A stretch of DNA of 52,482 nt from Streptomyces sporangiiformans (GTDB taxonomy: Bacteria > Actinomycetota > Actinomycetes > Streptomycetales > Streptomycetaceae), in assembly GCF_005768555.2 (NCBI RefSeq), contig NZ_VCHX02000343.1, forward strand, positions 1 through 52,482. The letters run 5' to 3'. The notes under the pieces are model-generated. The model was not told the DNA's origin. It ran no database searches and worked only from the letters and a program-made list of their open reading frames with translations. Positions within the stretch are counted from its first letter, which is position 1, and each line of letters begins with the position of its first letter. The position numbers were made by a program, and so were the translations under genes. Of this stretch, positions 50,212 to 52,482 are shown piece after piece.

Positions 50212-50748
50212 TGTACCGGGGTGGCGGGGCGCCGGTCCGGACCGCCGCTCTGTCATGCGACCTGCGTATCCTCCCCGCTGACCAGGCGATTGACTGAAAA
50301 GCCGCAGGTGAAACGGCTGTTGATGGAAGTGGCAGGTGGCCGGTAGGTTCGGCCGGGTCCACCACCGGACGTCCGACCGCGGAAGTTCCGAGCAGCCCTC
50401 GAATCGCCGCTGGGTCAGGGGTGGTGTGCCGCACCGGCGCACCACCACTGGGAGCCAGGCCCAGCCCTCGCGTACTGGGGGATGAGGGAACGTTCCGGCC
50501 GGTCGGCAGGTGTGACCCGGGTGGGGCCCGGACGCTCAGTAGACAACGGCTCTAGGTCGACCCGCAGCCAGCGGGCCCCAGGTCGGCCCGAAGGGCGCCG
50601 GGCCCCGATCCGCTGTACGTTTCTCTCTTCTCGCCAGAAGCTGTTCTCGGGCCGGCGTCTCCGAGCGCGTAAATCGGCGTCCTATCTGGGCGAAGAGCGG
50701 TGCTCGCTATGGTGGAGCCCCTCTGCACGGAAGTCTTAAGGGGAAGCT
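50212..50748. other. Long structured leader/intergenic region before ppm1
   Basis: 537 bases without a gene. A 10-bp hairpin with one G-T pair (50420-50429 with 50437-50446) is enclosed by an outer GCTGGG/CCCAGC pairing, and further GC-rich inverted stretches occur. A weak start signal (AGGGGAAGCT) precedes ppm1. A long 5' leader or a small RNA is possible. Confidence 0.5.
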
Positions 50749-51516
50749 GTGAACGACGGCGGTGGGCGACAGTTCGGTCCGCTCGGCACGACCTTGGTGA
50801 TCATCCCGACCTACAACGAGGCGGAGAACATCAAGGCAATCGTCGACCGGGTGCGGGCTGCGGTGCCCGAGGCACACGTCCTGGTCGCCGACGACAACAG
50901 CCCGGACGGCACGGGCAAGCTCGCCGACGAGATGACCGTCGGGGACGACCACGTCCACGTGCTGCACCGCAAGGGCAAGGAAGGCCTCGGCGCCGCCTAC
51001 CTCGCGGGCTTCCGCTGGGGTCTGGAACAGGGCTACGGCGTCCTGGTCGAGATGGACGCCGACGGTTCGCACCAGCCCGAGGAGCTGCCCCGGCTGCTCA
51101 CCGCGCTCAAGGGCGCCGACCTGGTCCTCGGTTCCCGCTGGGTGCCGGGCGGGCGGGTCGTGAACTGGCCCAAGCACCGTGAGTACATCTCCCGTGGCGG
51201 AAGCCTGTATTCGAGGGTTCTGCTCGACGTACCGATGCGTGATGTCACCGGTGGCTACCGCGCGTTCCGCCGGGAGACGCTCGAAGGCCTCGGCCTCAGC
51301 GACGTCGCCTCCCAGGGCTACTGCTTCCAGGTCGACCTGGCACGGCGCGCCGTCAGAGCCGGCTACCACGTCGTCGAGGTGCCCATCACGTTCGTCGAGC
51401 GCGAGCTGGGCGACTCCAAGATGAGCCGCGACATCCTCGTCGAGGCCCTGTGGAGAGTCACGACGTGGGGGATCGGGGAGCGGGCGGGGCGGATCTTCGG
51501 GCGCAAACCCTTCTGA
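50749..51516 (+). CDS. ppm1: Polyprenol monophosphomannose synthase
   Basis: 255 residues, glycosyltransferase family 2, DPM1 type. TTLVIIPTYNEAENIKAIVDRV opens the fold; the DxD-type metal motif is VEMDADGSHQPEEL, and VTGGYRAFRR follows. It transfers mannose from GDP-mannose to polyprenyl phosphate on the inner face of the membrane, for protein O-mannosylation and phage receptor glycosylation in S. coelicolor (SCO1423). No membrane domain is fused, unlike in M. tuberculosis. GTG at 50749 has AGGGGA upstream. Confidence 0.95.
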   Translation: MNDGGGRQFGPLGTTLVIIPTYNEAENIKAIVDRVRAAVPEAHVLVADDNSPDGTGKLADEMTVGDDHVHVLHRKGKEGLGAAYLAGFRWGLEQGYGVLVEMDADGSHQPEELPRLLTALKGADLVLGSRWVPGGRVVNWPKHREYISRGGSLYSRVLLDVPMRDVTGGYRAFRRETLEGLGLSDVASQGYCFQVDLARRAVRAGYHVVEVPITFVERELGDSKMSRDILVEALWRVTTWGIGERAGRIFGRKPF

Positions 51517-51617
51517 AGCCGACCTGAAGCCCGCGGGCGCGCGGGCCCACAATCCCACAGGCAGCGCTGTTCAGCCCCCTTATCCCGTACTGAGCCGGGC
51601 CCAGGCACACTGGACGC

Positions 51618-52208
51618 ATGACGACTGGCGCTCCGACTCCGACGTACCCCGCACAGCCACGGCGCTCCCGACTGCGTTCGTTTCTGCCGCTTGGTATCGC
51701 CGCGTGGCTGGTGCTCGAGATCTGGCTGCTGACCCTGGTGGCAGGCGCGGCGAGTGGCCTCGCCGTCTTCCTGCTGCTCGTCGCCGGGTTCGTGCTCGGA
51801 TCCGTGGTCATCAAGCGGGCCGGACGCCGGGCTTTCCGCAAGCTGAGCGAGGCTCTGCAACAGCAGCAGGCCGGTCAGGCCGGGGGGCTGCCGCAGGGTG
51901 AGCGGGGCGGCGAGGGCAACGGTCTGATGATGCTGGGCGGTCTGCTGCTGATGCTGCCCGGTCTGGTGTCCGACGCCGTGGGCCTGCTCCTGCTGATTCC
52001 GCCGGTCCAGAAGGCACTGAGCCGGTACGCGGAGCGCACCTTCGAACGCAAGATGCGCGAGGCCACTCCGGGCACCCTCGGTGACGCCTTCCAGCAGGCC
52101 CGCATCCGCCGCCCCGACGGCAAGGTCGTCCAGGGCGAGGTCATCCGCGACGACGAGCCGCGTGGCCCCGAGCGGGACGCGGAGCGGCGTCCGCCGCTGC
52201 AGGGCTGA
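51618..52208 (+). CDS. fxsA: FxsA-family membrane protein
   Basis: 196 residues. Four hydrophobic segments (LPLGIAAWLVLEIWLLTLVAG, LAVFLLLVAGFVLGSVVIK, MMLGGLLLMLPGLVSDAVG, LLLLIPPVQ) and the FxsA stretch GLMMLGGLLLMLPGLVSDAVG. FxsA was named as a suppressor of F exclusion of phage T7 in E. coli; its job is unknown. A charged C-terminal tail follows. ATG at 51618 is 101 bases after ppm1. Confidence 0.92.
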   Translation: MTTGAPTPTYPAQPRRSRLRSFLPLGIAAWLVLEIWLLTLVAGAASGLAVFLLLVAGFVLGSVVIKRAGRRAFRKLSEALQQQQAGQAGGLPQGERGGEGNGLMMLGGLLLMLPGLVSDAVGLLLLIPPVQKALSRYAERTFERKMREATPGTLGDAFQQARIRRPDGKVVQGEVIRDDEPRGPERDAERRPPLQG

Positions 52209-52291
52209 GGCCCCGGCCCGCCCGGCGTTCGGCGGCGCGCCCCTGAGCACGCTCGGTTCATTCGCCCCCGCCGCCCCTACCCGTCCCACCC

Positions 52292-52309
52292 CTGGGGGCT
52301 GCGCCCCAG
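52292..52309. repeat. Dispersed hairpin CTGGGG...CCCCAG
   Basis: Hairpin of 6-bp arms flanked by CCCCC/GGGGG runs, a form I recall as very frequent between Streptomyces genes. It is followed by dispersed repeat copy C. Confidence 0.5.
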
Positions 52310-52333
52310 ACCCCCGAACCCGGTTTGTATCTC

Positions 52334-52390
52334 GGCTGCGGGTTGTATGCGGCTGGTCGCGCAGTTCCCCGCGCCCCTTACGGGGGCGCT
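52334..52390 (-). repeat. Dispersed intergenic repeat, copy C (short form)
   Basis: Reverse complement has GGGGCGCGGGGAACTGCGCG then ACCAGCCGC. It aligns with copies A and B except that they insert about 24 bases (ACACATGCGGCTCCGCCGCGTGGG) between TG and CGCGACCAGCC. Confidence 0.7.
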
Positions 52391-52411
52391 ACGGGGGCGC
52401 CAACGCACGGA

Positions 52412-52451
52412 AACCGCGGGTGCCGTACGCGTACGTACGGCACCCGCGGTT
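52412..52451. terminator. Perfect 18-bp hairpin at the right edge
   Basis: Arms 52412-52429 and 52434-52451 are perfectly complementary, with loop CGTA. A strong terminator is likely; in S. coelicolor the next gene on this side is rbpA by recall. Confidence 0.8.
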
Positions 52452-52482
52452 CCGGGTGCGCTCTGTATGCCGCCGCAGCCCC

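Noticed and set aside
50401..50470. Cobalamin riboswitch resemblance before ppm1
   Set aside because: A CCACTGGGAGCCAGGC stretch recalls part of the B12 box, but the conserved CCCGCAACTG part is missing.

Overview
The window looks like chromosomal DNA of a Streptomyces or a very close relative. GC is very high, nearly all third codon positions are G or C, GTG starts are common, TTA codons are rare and placed like bldA targets, and the gene content is typical (FMN-riboswitch riboflavin operon beside hisE-hisG, GuaB1, ppm1, a chitinase with a DasR-type promoter). From memory, gene order from rpe to ppm1 follows S. coelicolor from about SCO1464 down to SCO1423; this was not checked by alignment. 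There is no rRNA, tRNA, CRISPR, phage or IS element that I can recognise.

Layout. 1-4800 (minus strand): a sugar-uptake island with a partial permease at the left edge, two binding proteins and a GH13 glucosidase. 4970-8556: PadR regulator, ABC ATPase and FtsX-type permease in one operon. 8690-10870: MMPL exporter. 11110-14978: rpe, SorC-type regulator, barstar-like protein, GuaB1. 15193-22131: amino-acid permease with an Lrp regulator, a TTA-containing MFS exporter converging on a TTA-containing secreted protein, then davA-davB, a probable lysine monooxygenase/amidase pair. 22230-27792: LLM oxidoreductase, DUF5995 protein, GH6 glycosidase, divergent MFS/ROK pair. 27560-30043: an ECF41 sigma factor, an NAD(P)-binding oxidoreductase and a membrane protein, led by a chitinase-like promoter. 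30377-35443: FMN riboswitch, ribE-ribM-ribBA-ribH, then hisE-hisG and a membrane PH-domain protein in one tight run. 35669-38136: two CNNM/CorC proteins. 38171-43847: an EccA-like AAA ATPase, a P-loop kinase, a C39-like protease, a small membrane protein, a TetR regulator. 43943-45232: GH18 chitinase with two DasR-type sites. 45611-52208: acyl-CoA dehydrogenase, small proteins, Lrp regulator, amidohydrolase, ppm1, FxsA.

The strongest new-looking signal is a matched set of three CGCAAYGA sites upstream of both the permease-lrp operon and davA-davB, with nearly identical spacing (30/21 and 31/22 bp). It suggests one Lrp-controlled amino-acid (probably lysine) uptake and degradation regulon. The second is the promoter of the ECF41 sigma operon, which nearly copies the chitinase promoter 15 kb away, including a 13-bp identical DasR-type core in the spacer. 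Other items are repeats shared between intergenic regions, a minisatellite that extends a membrane protein across the end of the ROK gene, and structured leaders before the CNNM pair and ppm1.
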